Source of the DNA: Azolla caroliniana
Lineage: Eukaryota > Polypodiophyta
Assembly: GCA_043228905.1 (NCBI GenBank)
Contig: JBHGNT010000003.1
Span: 24,614,001 to 24,678,000 of the forward strand
Direction: 5' to 3'
Length of the DNA: 64,000 bases
This document shows positions 42,900 through 55,423 of this stretch, piece after piece. Each line of letters starts with the position of its first letter. Within the stretch, counting starts at the first letter, position 1. Below the pieces are notes generated by a model, which saw only the letters and a list, made by a program, of their open reading frames with translations, was not told the DNA's origin and made no database searches. The translations under genes and the position numbers were made by a program.

Positions 42900-45158
42900 C
42901 AAGCCAGAAGAATACAGTGGCTCCATTTCTTCACGGTTGTATGCCATATCTGCTTAAAGTTTGTTTAGGATATTCTGATTACTTTGCCCTGGAAAAAAAC
43001 AAATAAAAAAATAGGAACAAGAATAAAATTTATCAGTATGTCCCCACAGCATAAGAAACACACTAACAAAGAAAACAAATACAACTACAATATCAAAAGT
43101 CAATAGAATCCGGTTGCCCAATTAATTCACTTTTTGGCCTAAATGGATTTGATTTTTCCTTGCTGCAAGATGTATTGGGATCCTGAGGTGTTCACGAAAA
43201 AATAAAAAAATATATCTCCTATAATCTTCAGTAATGTTTTCTCTTTGAGAAAGGGCTAAACCAAACCACCTTTTCCAATACTTACACCAGACCTGAATCT
43301 CTTATTCTGTGGCAAGTTTTGCAGCCCAATCAATAATCTATTCCCAAACAATTAAACAGTGCAATGTCCTCTTGTTTCAATGTAGTCTTGGGAACTTGAA
43401 TTAAAGAAAATAATGTTATATACAAAGATTATGTACTTCAAAATAGAGACTACACTTTTTGATCCACAAATTTGGATCGTATTCATTGTTCTTTGAAATA
43501 GCAATATACAAGTGGTATTCTTCATTCTACATTGGCTGGATTGTGATTCTTTGTTCTAAATTGGCAGAATTGTGATATTTTTCATTTTACATTTACAAAT
43601 GTGAAGGGCACAAGGGCACGCATCCATCAACCACCATAAGCATGATAGAATATAGTTAGAACTTGGCATGATCATATCATTAGTAGAAACACAAACCTAG
43701 CAACAAAAAATTTGATCTTTAAGATATTGCCAATAAAGAAACTCCAATGTAAAGGTAAACGCAAGTTGTCCTATGAGGAGAATTTTTCCCTAATTTACTT
43801 TATCTTGACTACCAATGACTTCACGATTCATAAGTGTGCGGGAAAACCATCGAAAAGATGTGATAGTTTTTCATTTCAAGTTAGCAAATCAAAAGGATGC
43901 CATGTCACCATGATATGAGGTTAGCATTAGAATTCAAAAAAATGTCATTTAAGATTCATAATTGTGTGAGAACAAAATAAAATTGTAGTGATCAGTTCTA
44001 GCCGTATACGTTCGCAATCAAAAGCAAACATTCAAATTGTTGTGCGAACTAGGATAATCAGTTATAAAGATGAATTATCATTGAACGGATGAACAACAAA
44101 GAAGAATGAGTATCCAGGAACAGAAATACAGGAATACGGAAGAAAACAAGCATGTAGAAACCTAAATTTCCTAATTATGGGGAAATGTTGGATAATTGAT
44201 CCTGTTTCTTCCTAACACAGCCATTCGAAAGGATGAAAGGATACACGATAAAGAAGGTGATGCCAGTAAGAACAGTAAGAAAGGCGTGGAGAGGAAGAGG
44301 GGTAACTTTGTGAATTCCAAAACAAATGCTTCTACATGACAAAATAGAGAGAGAAACACAGACAGAGTTTCGTGAATGTGGAAGAAGAAAAGTTTATGTA
44401 GATTATACAATCAATGACCTCAAGAGGAGAAATAAAGAATCAAGAGAAGGGGGGAAGGGGAAGGGGGGGGAGGGAGAGGGAGAGGGAGAGCTTTGTCAAT
44501 TCTCAAGAAGAAACAGTTTGTGGATGATGAGTATATAGAAAGAGGAGGGAGACAGAGATTTGCACAAATTTTTCTCCAAAAGATAAAGTTTATAATTTTG
44601 TCAAGAAACACAAGAGCTAGAAAGACAGATCTATCATGGCAGAAATTAGTGAGGTGTGAAACTTTTTCTAGATTATCAAATCCATAACTGAGAGACGGTA
44701 TTGCATCGTGATGAATTAACTGCATTATAATTAAACCATGCTCAGCTAAAAGAAAGAATTAGCATTGAAAAGGATGAAAGCAAGTGAAGAAATGGATTAT
44801 TAGAAATCAGACACGGAAAAAAATCGAGAGACAGCACAAAAATGGACCTTTTGAGAATCGGCAAAGAAGAAAAGTTTGTAGATGATAAGAACGGATATAA
44901 AGGACAGAGAGAAAGAGAGAACTTTCAGCAGATTCTGAAGAAGGGAAATTTGTAGATAATGAAAATCACATACATGAAGCCACGGAAAGGGAAGACCCAG
45001 AGTAATAAGGAAACAAAGATAGGGAGAACAATATAGCTAAAAACACGAAGAGGGGGGGGGGGGAGAGAGAGAGAGAGAGATGACGACCATACATCTTCTC
45101 GGAATTCTGAAGAAACCATGATTATAAAATCACAGCAGGAGAAAAGACATAGAGACCG

Positions 45159-45226
<68 letters not shown>

Positions 45227-45382
45227 AGAGCTAACCTTCCCTGACATCAGACAAGAAGACGAGTTTTAATAGACGAACAGACATGTAAATACGGATATAA
45301 ATAGAGACAGACAGACAGAACTCGGAAAGAGGAAGACAACCTTAAATAAATATAAACCGAGATAGAGAGTGCGGGAACTAAC
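42900..45382 (-). other. 5' intron region upstream of the kinase start codon
   Basis: No coding exon is recognisable between the kinase start and the probable leader exon at 45383. The part from about 44.4 kb on is strongly purine-rich on the plus strand (pyrimidine-rich on the sense strand) and holds poly-G runs (44465, 45052) and a (GT)n(GA)n tract at 45162-45225. Confidence 0.45.
45162..45225. repeat. (GT)n(GA)n microsatellite
   Basis: About 42 bases of GT repeat run directly into a GA repeat. Another (GA)n with a poly-G run lies at 45052-45080. Confidence 0.95.
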
Positions 45383-45660
45383 CTTCTGTGAATTCGGGCG
45401 TCAAAGAAGACTGATCAGCTTGAAGACGAGGAAGAGGAAGAAGAAGAAGAAGGGTCAACCGGCAGCAGAAAGGGGAATCGTCCAGTAGAAGGAAGAAGGA
45501 GAAGGAGAAGAATCGGTTACCAGAAGGTGAAGGGGAAAAAAAGAAGAATCAGGGGGGGGATTGAAGACGAATGACAGAAAGAAAGAACGAAGAAGATGAG
45601 ATCGGATCGGATGGGATCGGATGGGATCGGATCGGGTCTGAGGAGAAGATCAGCTTTCTC
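45383..45660 (-). other. Probable non-coding leader exon of the kinase gene
   Basis: On the minus strand a good donor (AGAAG|GTTAGT, donor at 45382-45381) ends a CT-rich stretch of the kind seen in plant 5' UTRs. A second similar donor is near 45230. The distance to the start codon (about 2.8 kb) would make a long leader intron. The transcription start is a guess. It includes short GGATC/GGATG repeats (45600-45640). Confidence 0.35.
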
Positions 45661-45780
45661 TGCTGCTCAAGAACCTCCCATGGATTGATATGTCAGAGAT
45701 GGAGAAGGAGAAAGAAAGCCGCGACTAACGGGTAAGACCGAGAAACGCCATGGCCGAACCTCCCACCACAACACAGACAC

Positions 45781-45818
45781 AGAGAAAGAGAGAGAGAGAG
45801 AGAAGGAATGAATCCACA

Positions 45819-45849
<31 letters not shown>

Positions 45850-45860
45850 AAGAGAGAAAG
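45781..45860. repeat. (GA)n and (AAG)n microsatellites
   Basis: A GA run at about 45781-45803 and a GAA/AGA trinucleotide run at about 45820-45853, in the likely promoter of the kinase gene. The minus-strand frame through them (leucine runs) is an artefact. Confidence 0.9.
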
Positions 45861-46009
45861 AAAAAGAAAAATAGGATAAATATAAAAATAAGAGGAAATT
45901 TAGATAAATAAGAAGCCTAAACAAAACAAAAACGAAGAAGAAAAATAGATGTAAGATACATACACATGAGGTGGGTGGGTTGGTGTGTGGCATTGTCTCA
46001 TTGGCCTGG

Positions 46010-46360
46010 GAAAGTGACGAGCACCCGAGGCCTCGGAGCCTGGGAAAGTGGTGGGCACCCGAGCCCTTTGAGCCTGAGAAAGTGGCAGGCACCCGAGGCC
46101 TCAGAGTCTGGGAAAGTGGTGGCACCCATGGCCTTAGAGCCTGGGAAAGTGGTGGGCACCCGAAGCCTTAGAGCTTGAGAAAGTGGCGGGCACTCGAGGC
46201 CTCAGAGCCTAGGAAAGCGGTGGCACCCGTGACCTTACAGCCTGAGAAAGTGGCGGGCACCCGAGGCCTCGGAGCCTAGGAAAGCGGTGGCACCCGAGGC
46301 CTCGAAGGAGCGTGTGGGAAAGTGGCGGCACCCACGACCTCAAAGCTTGGGAAAGTAGCA
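46010..46360. repeat. GC-rich 31-35-bp minisatellite, about ten copies
   Basis: The unit is approximately gggcacccgaggcctcggag followed by cctgggaaagtggt. Copies differ by substitutions (cttag/ctcgg, gagaaag/gggaaag) and by 1-3 bp in length, so the array is neither frame-preserving nor a coding repeat. It is far more GC-rich than its surroundings and lies about 350 bp upstream of the probable kinase leader. Confidence 0.95.
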
Positions 46361-48243
46361 GTGCATTGTATCCTCCGCCCGTGCCCTTGCGTCCTCGCTC
46401 TCTTTACCCCGACCACTCGGCATGTGCCACTATATCCCTAGTGACTGCTTGTTTGTTTTACTTTTTATTCTAGCATTTGTCGTTGATATATAAGACATCC
46501 CTTATATCCTCAATGATTGCCTCGTGACACGGCAACAATCAAGTAAATATCATCTATCTACATGCCAACCCATCTATTTAAAAAAATATTTAATGATCTT
46601 TTCTCCATCAATCAAACATGCTTACCATGTCCATATCCCATTGGTCGATCACTTTCTGTGTTAACCAATGTTTACATACATATATTTCATGAAACCTAGG
46701 TTTATGTAGACAAGCAAAACCCTTTTTTTTATTGGTTCAGGTGAGAGTATGAAAACGGAATGCTTGTTCTCGTCTTTATTGTCATTAGTCTTTCTATTGA
46801 GCCCATCATCGTGATTATGCATCTTGTACATCCCTAGTCTTCATCCACACGGTGTCGTACTATGTTGCTCATTCACTTCATGCAGTTTGTTGACGTGTCA
46901 CCCAAGGCTTGCAAATAAAGTTTCCCCAATCAATCGATGCTTGCTAGTCAAGATCTTCGCAATTATGTCGCCTTACTCGATGAATTATTCAATAACTTTT
47001 TTTATCAAAATATTTCTATATATGTCGTTGTAGTCGATATGTACAACTTTTGAACTATTATTAGTGTGTTATGCATGTGGAAGGGTTACTCTATGTTGAT
47101 TTTCATTGGTGCTTTTATGATATTACGATGATAGTAGTTTAATGATAGTAGTTTGTATAAAAGATGGTGGAAGGTGTGTCAAAAGAAGGAAAGGAATTAA
47201 AAGGAAACGCTTATCAAAATAATGTTATATATGTCTCATAATTTATATGTACAACTTTTGCAGTATTTTGTGTTATGTACGTGGAAGGGTTGTTCTTTAC
47301 TGATTTTCATATGTGCTTTTATGATATTACAACGATAGTAGTTTGTATAAAAGATGGTCAAAGGTTTGTGAAAAGAATGAAGGAAGTTAAAAGAAAATGC
47401 TTACCCTAGTCTATATATAAGAAGTTGGTTTTGTTAGTGCTACTTATTTCTTGACTAGACAACGAGATTGGCTTGATTGGTCATATTAGAAGCTTGACTC
47501 GCTCACCGTGGATTGATTTAGAAAGTGTGTAATGTGTGTGAGTACAAAGGTGCCAACATTAGGGCATATGCCCTTCCTCTTTGTTCTAGTCAGTAAGAGT
47601 TATGAACAATCCTTGCTTTGGATGGAGCTATATCAAGGTGTAAACACGAGTGGATGTAGTGAACGTAATTTTATAGAGTGATAATGGCATCTAAAATGTA
47701 AGAAGACGTTGCTTTGGAAAGACACAACTTATTTGTGTCTCCACAAATTACAAATTCACAACCAAACAAGGTTGGTTCCATTCATACAACAAAACCATTT
47801 GAGAGGCACTGATTATCCACCAATTGAGATTGGGACTCAAAAGATTGTATTGTGTTAGATCATGGAAGTAAGTACATGCCACCTTAATGTCAAGCATAAC
47901 AAGTTCATCGATGATTGATAAATTATGACTTAAGAATGCCAAGCATTAAGTGTGGATGGCATGTGAACACGTATGAAATGTAGAGAGCTTGTATCAAACC
48001 CAACATCTCAATCACGAGAGACCAATTATTCGAAAGACGTTATAAAAGAGCAAGCAAGCAATGGGAATAATAAGCGAATAAGCATGCCAATTTGCAACCA
48101 AATTTAGTCCAATAATTATATAGATTGACAAGGAGGTGTATCCAAGTTTAAGGGCATGATCTCGTCATAATGTGAGTGTATCCAACACTTTGCAATATGC
48201 ATTTCATGTAATTTGATGTTCTAGTATCCAATGTGTCGCAAAT
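46361..48243. other. Intergenic, no gene recognised
   Basis: AT-rich sequence with no recognisable coding frame. It contains the duplicated block listed at 47037-47403. Confidence 0.5.
47037..47403. repeat. ~210-bp tandem duplication
   Basis: Two copies, starting 'tatgtacaactttt' at 47037 and 47246, share 'gtggaagggtt', 'gatagtagtttgtataaaag' and 'atgcttac' endings. Copy 1 has an extra internal 'gatagtagtttaat' repeat. Confidence 0.85.
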
Positions 48244-48285
48244 GTGTGTGTGTGTATGTGTGCGTGCGCGCGCGAGAGAGAGAGA
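48244..48285. repeat. (GT)n(GC)n(GA)n microsatellite at a LINE 3' end
   Basis: The run grades from GT through GCGC into GAGAGA and stops exactly where the LINE B 3' end begins on the minus strand. Confidence 0.9.
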
Positions 48286-48676
48286 ATTAGAATTAGAATT
48301 TTTATCGTCCATAAAGAGTCCAAATTTGACCTATGGGACCAGAGTATACATGTGTTCTTGATATATGTCTCCTTCCTAAGAAGGGGTATTCATATGTTGA
48401 AGCACAAAGTCTCTATGCGTAAATAAAGCATACACATATGAGCTCAACCTTCCAGGTGGTGTCTTAAGTATGGATCTTAAGTTATCACTCCCTCTTAGTA
48501 TGTCAACTTATCTTGAACGAATTGCACTATATGTTGAGCATGTGAAGAGCAAGTGACATTCATCCTCTACCATGCCTTCATTGCATACTTTACATGTCTT
48601 CAATTTCGTTACATTTTGATACCATGATGCAACTTCAATACCTAACTTGTGAGATCGAGTGCGAAGTAGTGTAAGG

Positions 48677-48677
<1 letters not shown>
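48286..48677 (-). mobile_element. LINE (family B) 3' fragment inside a (GA)n tract
   Basis: The minus-strand frame contains HKLGIEVASWYQNV and a CX2CX9HX4C zinc domain (CKVCNEGMVEDECHLLFTC), the C-terminal hallmark of plant LINE reverse transcriptases. Its 3' end (minus-strand 'gacgataaaaattctaattc') matches the fragment at 29960-30600. The fragment is only about 390 bp and is bounded by (GA)n on both sides (48273-48285 and 48678-48717). Confidence 0.65.

Positions 48678-48717
<40 letters not shown>
48678..48717. repeat. (GA)n microsatellite at the LINE 5' truncation point
   Basis: An uninterrupted GA run starts exactly where the LINE B fragment is 5'-truncated. Confidence 0.95.
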
Positions 48718-48719
<2 letters not shown>

Positions 48720-51700
48720 TTAGCATAAGAATGAATGTGTTAGAGCCATGCCCTTAAGGAGATCTAGCGGTTTGATAATGTTCAAAGTATGTTGTTATCA
48801 AATGAAGAACGAAGGCAAAAGTATAGAGCTCACATGAAAAGTCATAATGAATGTGGTTGTCATGAACCTATGAACAAAGTATAAAGAGGTATATGCTCTT
48901 CCATCCTTCCTAGATGGGAAAACAGTGTGATAACATATGACAACATACACCAAGGATATTCATATGGTAGTTTAAGTGTCTATTAAACTATGTGCATTGA
49001 CCAAGAACCACCTCTGAATCATATCTTGCCCTTCTCAATCCTCCCACAATAGGGAATATAGGCATGTTGTGATGGGAAAATCATAAGATATATTTGCTAA
49101 CCACCACATTTGACTATGAACTAAATTTCTTCGCATAATTAGGAAAATTAAGCTAATATATTTGAAAGGTTAATGAAGTGATCCAAACAACTAGGGACCT
49201 TAGCTTTTGACCAAGCATGCATATGTAAATTGGAAAACCAACAAACATACTTTTGTTTTATTTTATTCACATGAGCATGTTGTGTCTGTTTTCCATTTTT
49301 ATTACTTGGGGTGGGACATGACCTCCTGTAATGCGTGTCATTTATCTGCTTCGTGGAATTAGTTGTCTTTTTCTAGAAAGATCGAAAGATACCACACAAC
49401 GAACTTTAAGCTACACGTCTTGAGCGCACGGTGGTCGATAGTGGCTGAAGATATTTGTCTTGATTGATAAAATAAAATAAGTTAGAGGTGTTAGAAACAT
49501 AATGTTGCCGACACTTTGGATGTTTATTCCAATGACTTTGGGCTTTTATCACATTCGTAGCTAGTTGGAAAGGGAAATAGTTTTCACAATCCTAATTGAG
49601 TTAATCCATTATTAAGCAAGTGATTGATTGCTCCATGATTAAAACGTTACAACTAGCCCCCTCTACTTGTGTGAATTAATCCACAATTAGAGAAGTGTGT
49701 CATTCCCATCATTTCTCACAATGAACAAAATTGATTCGACAAATTCAAATTTCTGTTGCATCTCTCAAAGAGAAGACAAATCTATAATCAACCTTAAAAC
49801 TCTAATTAAGTTTAAATGTTTTGACCAATCACATAAATAAATCGATATCGGGAAATGTCAAGCAATCTTATTTGATGTTGGAGATGTATAAAGCATGTGT
49901 GTGTTATGTTTCTCCTTGCATTGTTAACATGATAACCTCATGCGTATACAAACAAACAAATTTGTCAGATTTACAAAGAATAGTAAATAGCATGCAAAAG
50001 CAAAGTTTTCAAATCATGCTTCAGTACGTAATGTCTAGTTTTTTAATCGATGCCATAAGATTACAACCACAAATCCTACGTGATTTTGATGGATGCAACA
50101 TGCATGGACTAAATCGAGAATATTTTGAACCTCATAAAACACATTTTTGCAAAAATTCTAATATTTAGTGGAGCTGAAGTGTAATAATTGATGTACTTAA
50201 CAAGTTAAAGGACATGAGAATACAATAGAGGAACGCCACTCCCAATACAAAGAGGGTTGGGTGCTTAAAGAAGGAATAATTAAGATTGGAATGCTTGGCC
50301 GGAGATTAATGAAGTTTTTTGCTTTTTAAGACGATAAATTTTAAGAAGAAGTAAATGAAAAAGAGATTAAGGAAGTTTTTTTGCTTTTTAACACGATAAA
50401 AGTTAAGAAGTACGAAGAGGCTAAAAAGTTGGATTTTATACTTCCCTTACAATGAAGTGCTTTCTTTTGCTATTGTCCCCCCATTGAGACAAAGGCGGTC
50501 TCAAAGTTCCTTAAGTTCTAACTACTCCCTATCTTTCAACATCTCACTTCCGCAAGGATACTAATGCCAATGTCACCAAAGAGGCTTGGATTTGAAATGT
50601 ACAACTAACAATTAACAATTAATCATGACATTGACAAACTTTCTATTGCGATTAATGTTAAATATAAAAACTAGCATCGTGATAAATGTTGTGAGTAATT
50701 GATTAGAAGAGAGTAACACAAAATATGCCATTGATGCAAGAGTACAAGCTCTTAGTTATTGTGAAGCCTTCATTAATTTGGCATCACTCATTTTCACTTT
50801 CTTTAGATAACCAATATGCAAGCAAGACATAATATGGATTTGGATGTTTTGACTATAATGATAATATGATTGTTTCCCGTGGAATTTGGTAGGTATAACT
50901 TATGAGCACAAGATTAATAAACATTGCAAAAGATAGAAGGTTGGATATAGAATTGGCCTCAATGTTGTACGTTATAACCGCACCAACCAATACATGCATA
51001 TTGCAATTTGGTAAAAGGTATTTGATTCATTAAACATGTATCAACTTACAACTAGCGAGGCATGCACATTTGTTTCTCTGTCATCATAGGTAAAACCACA
51101 CGGTGATAGATTGTGTGCATGAGTAAAAATACATGATACAAACATTCTCTTCAATAAAACTTTTAACATTTTAGTTATGCTTTTAATCATTGTGTTTATC
51201 CACAAACCATTTGGGGCAGTTACACATTCTTTTATAATAACACAAATTCTTAGTCAAAAAGAGAAAATCCATGGTATGAAAGATTAATACTTGGGTATAC
51301 ATATTGCGATTTCAATCATACTTGCAACCAACACAACTCCTCATCATATTCGTGTATTTAGCAAATATTGTGCGTTTTAATGGACGTGACATGAGGATAT
51401 GTGACTAGACATATAGCATTAAGCTTGTAACAAGTGAAATTTTGTACATTCTAGATTTCCATTGGTTTGTGTTTCATTGTTGCTTTACATGGACAATATC
51501 TACACAAATAGATACGGTGCATGAAATCAATTACAACCGAATCAAATGTAGGTAAATTTTGCCAACTCCATTTAGCATTTTACTACCCACATGAGTCAAA
51601 AGCAATATGTATTGCAAAACATGATAAAAAGGAGGAGAATATAACAACACAATGAATGACATCCAAAAATGTATTGTACTTTTAAGGGTAATGTTGTGCA

Positions 51701-52767
51701 AAGTCCTTTGGGTGGGCAAATAGTTAGTGTGATGATCTTAGACTACAACAATGAAGAGTTTTTATAATTAACTTCGCAATAAAGTTGTTGCTCGAGACTT
51801 AGATTTGTGAGCTTACATTGCAAAACATATTTGAATTTAGGAACAAAACGATAGTAAAAGCCATTGCTTGACACTTAAACTTACGAGCTTACATTGCGAC
51901 ACATATTAAACTTTATGAATGTTGACACCGTACCCTTAGAAGCTATAAACAATTATTTAGGTGGAGGTCTAAAATATATTCTATGTTGTGCTCAAGATGT
52001 GATGTCTTGTCTCCAATTTATATTTCCTTTCTTTGTATGTACATAATTTCATTGTTTGGTTCAACAAAGGCATCTAATTGGAGGCATGCATCATCACTAA
52101 CATTTGTGCTTTACAATAACTTGATTTTAGTTGTTGGTACTAGTGGTTCCTTGCATTAACTTGATTTTATTTGTTATTATTGGTCATAATAATTTAAAGA
52201 AAAAACATGTTTGAGAATTGAAGTTTTATCACACAATATTTCCCATTTTGTATATATTTGGGATACGTTTCTAGCCATTATTGCCTTTATACCTACCACA
52301 TTTAGTAGTTTCACTTTTTGCTCAAATTCGAATACGTTTTCAACAAAGTTATTAAAATGTATGTTGAATGAAGCTTGTTATAAATGAGGACAACAGTTTC
52401 AAACCCCATTTTATTGTATTTACATCATACACTTATTATTCTCGAACATAACATTTTTGTAATTGCGTATGTGATAATTGAACACATAAAGTTTTCAAAC
52501 AATTACGAAAGTCTACGATAAACATGATATCATCATGGATATTCTTTGGAATGTCCATATAGTGATTTTGGGTAATGTTGTACTTAGAAATTAGGCTTGA
52601 ACTTATCCAAATTCTAATAGTTTGTAGCTTATAGACAATCTCCATTATTCTTGAAGAATGACCTATAACTACATCTTGATGTAGTTCGCACTTTTTCATT
52701 CTCCTATCCTCGAGTATTAAAATAATTATTCAATGATGTTAACAAAAATATATTGATTTTTTCTTTG
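48718..52767. other. Intergenic, no gene recognised
   Basis: Four kilobases of AT-rich DNA. The longest open frame (49821-50168, 115 codons) shows no motif. A short duplicated phrase 'gaagttttttgctttttaa.acgataaa' occurs at about 50310 and 50366. Confidence 0.5.
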
Positions 52768-53362
52768 TTTCCCTAAAAGCTTATGCTTTTGCGTTATATC
52801 TCCGAATACTACCATTGAAGATAGTAAGTTGAGACATTATGAGTCAATGGAGCTTCTTTGGATCCTTATGGGACGTTGAATTTGTGTTTGCCATAACAAG
52901 GAACAATAAAAATGCTTTGTCTAATGCCAACAAATCAAAGAATGCAAAGACTATAGTGAATCGAATGAATGTTTCCCTAAAAGCTTATGCTTTTTTGTTA
53001 TCATTCCAAATACTATCATTGAAGATAGTAAGTTGAAACATTACGAGTTGACGGAGCTTCTTTGGATCCTTATGGGACGTTGAATTTGTGGTTACCATAA
53101 CAAGGAACCATAAAAAAGCTTTGTATGATGCCGCCAAAACAAAGAATGCAAAGACTAGAGTGAATGGAATGAATGTTTCCCTAAAAGCTTATGCTTTTTT
53201 GTTATTTCTCCAAATATTATCATTGAAACATTATGAGTTGACGGAGCTTCTTTGGATCCTTATGGGACGTTGAATTTGTGTTTACCATAACAAGGAACAA
53301 TAATAAAGCTTTGTATGATGCCAACAAATCAAAGAATTCAAAGACTAGAGTGAATGGAATGA
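52768..53362. repeat. 204-bp tandem repeat, three copies
   Basis: Units start with 'tttccctaaaagcttatgct' at 52768, 52972 and 53176. The third is about 17 bp shorter through loss around 'gaagatagtaagttg'. Repeated features include 'ggagcttctttggatcctta' and 'accataacaaggaac'. The first two units are 204 bp, a multiple of three, but stops fall in different frames, so no continuous repeat protein is encoded. Confidence 0.95.
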
Positions 53363-53562
53363 AATGCTTGGAAGACATGTGTTGGTTCCCCAACTTCGTT
53401 AAAAATTGTTTGTCTCAAGCTCAACATATGTTGGTTATGATGTAGTCTACCAAACTTAAGGTGCAAGAATCCACAACATTAACATGAGTCAAGTCGTTGA
53501 ATTTGTGAACCAAAATGACAAATTGTTTGAATGAATGATGTTAGTGGTAGAAAATGTGTCTA

Positions 53563-53706
53563 TAGCATAAAATGTAAAGCTGGGGCATTGTCCCTTTGGG
53601 TACATAAGTTTCATGGATATTGACGTTGCCGAACGTCACATAGCATAAAATGTAAAGTTGGGGCATTGTCCCTTTGGGCACTTAAGTCTCATGGATATTG
53701 ATGTTG
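53563..53706. repeat. 78-bp direct repeat
   Basis: 'tagcataaaatgtaaag(c/t)t' followed by 'ggggcattgtccctttggg' occurs at 53563 and 53641, ending in 'catggatattga(c/t)gttg'. It is a two-copy tandem duplication. Confidence 0.9.
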
Positions 53707-55134
53707 AACATGAACTATGAGCCTTGCATAATGCGAATATAAAAACAAAAGAAAATAGACAGGCTAATAGACAACTTGATTGGTTTTGATGACATTCTCA
53801 TGAAATGTGAACCTTGCATGATGGGAAGAATCACAAATAAACAAAAGAAGAGGAAGAAATGGTCACAAACAATATGAATATGCAAATGAAAATCTCTCTT
53901 CGTTGTGAGAAGCCTAACACCAACCTAACACCAACTTTAGAAATTGGAAATAAAATATGACACAAATTCCTTCTACATTGATGATGCCCTTGACACCAAT
54001 AACCGACTCTGTATACACCAACTACCCAAAATGGAAACAAGGGGTAGGCCACACCACACAGTCCCTAACCTCATTGTTGCATGATCACATGTTAGGATAA
54101 ATTCAAGATACAAAGATAGCAAGGGAGGAATGGATAAATCTTTTGCATATGTCCACCACCAACACAACTACACATAAGCTTAAACTTTGGCGAGAATTCA
54201 ATGGTTTGTATGTCTATCAATGAATGCATCATGAAAATAATAAGCCTATGATATTCTCTTGCATCACATGTGGTCAACATGAAAGAGATGGTGCAAATAT
54301 ACTACAATGGTTTATAGGAATGATCTGGGTTGCTTAGAACCACTACTGTCATGAGAGACACATTGCTTTCATTCTCCAACCTAGAATCAATCATCAACTT
54401 GAAGGCCTCTACAAATATGTATACTTATGGTCAATGGTGGATGATCATGATAAACCTCCCTATGTTAAGGACAAACGTAAGAATGCAAATTGGAATTGAT
54501 AATCACCGTACATGTGCAGAGCTCCATTTAATTGGCACGACAAGTGCGAGACAATTCTCGATAAATGTGACATGGATAAAGTCGATGGTTGTTGGACTAG
54601 TTGGATGCGCGTGACAACACACTAACCTTGTGCAACAAGCTCGATGATTGACGTGATAATTACAACTTGAATGATGAATTGCTCAAGTGTGTGGTCTAAG
54701 ATCCAAATGTTGATAGGAATGTTGACCCACTTGATCGATTACGTTGCTCAAACGGGCTAAAGGATTGTCCACAACCAACAACTAATTTCATGGAAGTACA
54801 TTCACATGCAACATGACTACATCTCATAATGTATCATTGTAGGAGATGGGAATCTTCGACATATTCAAGTAAGTCGTATGATGATGGATACTTACACTAA
54901 AATGCTCGGAGACAACAAACATTAACTATTTTGGAAGGCACCTATAGCCTTTGTCTACTTGATTTTCCCGAGTTTTAGGGGGACTGAAGAAAGCATACCA
55001 AGCTCGTCATATGGATGACCTACAACACATCTGAGTTTGAACGGATAGTTGACCTATTAAGCTCAATCATCAAGTGTGTTGTTTATGGGGTTGGGGGGCG
55101 GAGCTATTCTAGGCTCCACCCCCCTCCGAAGGGG
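53707..55134. other. Intergenic, no gene recognised
   Basis: Open frames are short and show no recognisable motif. The segment may be decayed mobile DNA. Confidence 0.45.
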
Positions 55135-55135
55135 T

Positions 55136-55161
<26 letters not shown>
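55135..55161. repeat. (GA)n microsatellite at the LINE 5' end
   Basis: The GA run directly precedes the start of the long LINE. A matching run follows its 3' end at 60880-60903. Confidence 0.95.
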
Positions 55162-55167
<6 letters not shown>

Positions 55168-55423
55168 GTTTTTATTGTTGTGCTCTCTATCTGTAACGGA
55201 ATTGAGCATAAAGACATGCGTTAGAAAGCCCTCGATTAGAGCTTTGTAACGAGATATAACAAGTTAAATTTGGTGTTCTGTGCAAGAAGCAACGATAGAA
55301 ATAAGGAATCTTGTGTTGTTGGCATCCACATACTCAACACACCTTGCTGGTCTTCTATTGTATTCATCATCTTCGACCTCTTCAACCGGGTGAGTTCCAA
55401 TTATCTTTCTTGTTCATGGAAAG

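Noticed and set aside
45667-46178. 152-codon minus frame and 70-codon plus frames over the minisatellite.
   Set aside because: The minisatellite units are 31-35 bp and not multiples of three, and the frames also cross GA and AAG runs. No conserved protein is suggested.
46010-46360. CRISPR-like array (regular repeats of about 34 bp).
   Set aside because: Units are directly tandem with no unique spacers, and the DNA is from a plant nucleus.
49821-50168. 115-codon plus-strand frame as a gene.
   Set aside because: No motif, AT-driven composition, and no neighbouring exon or repeat relationship. Length alone is not enough in AT-rich DNA.
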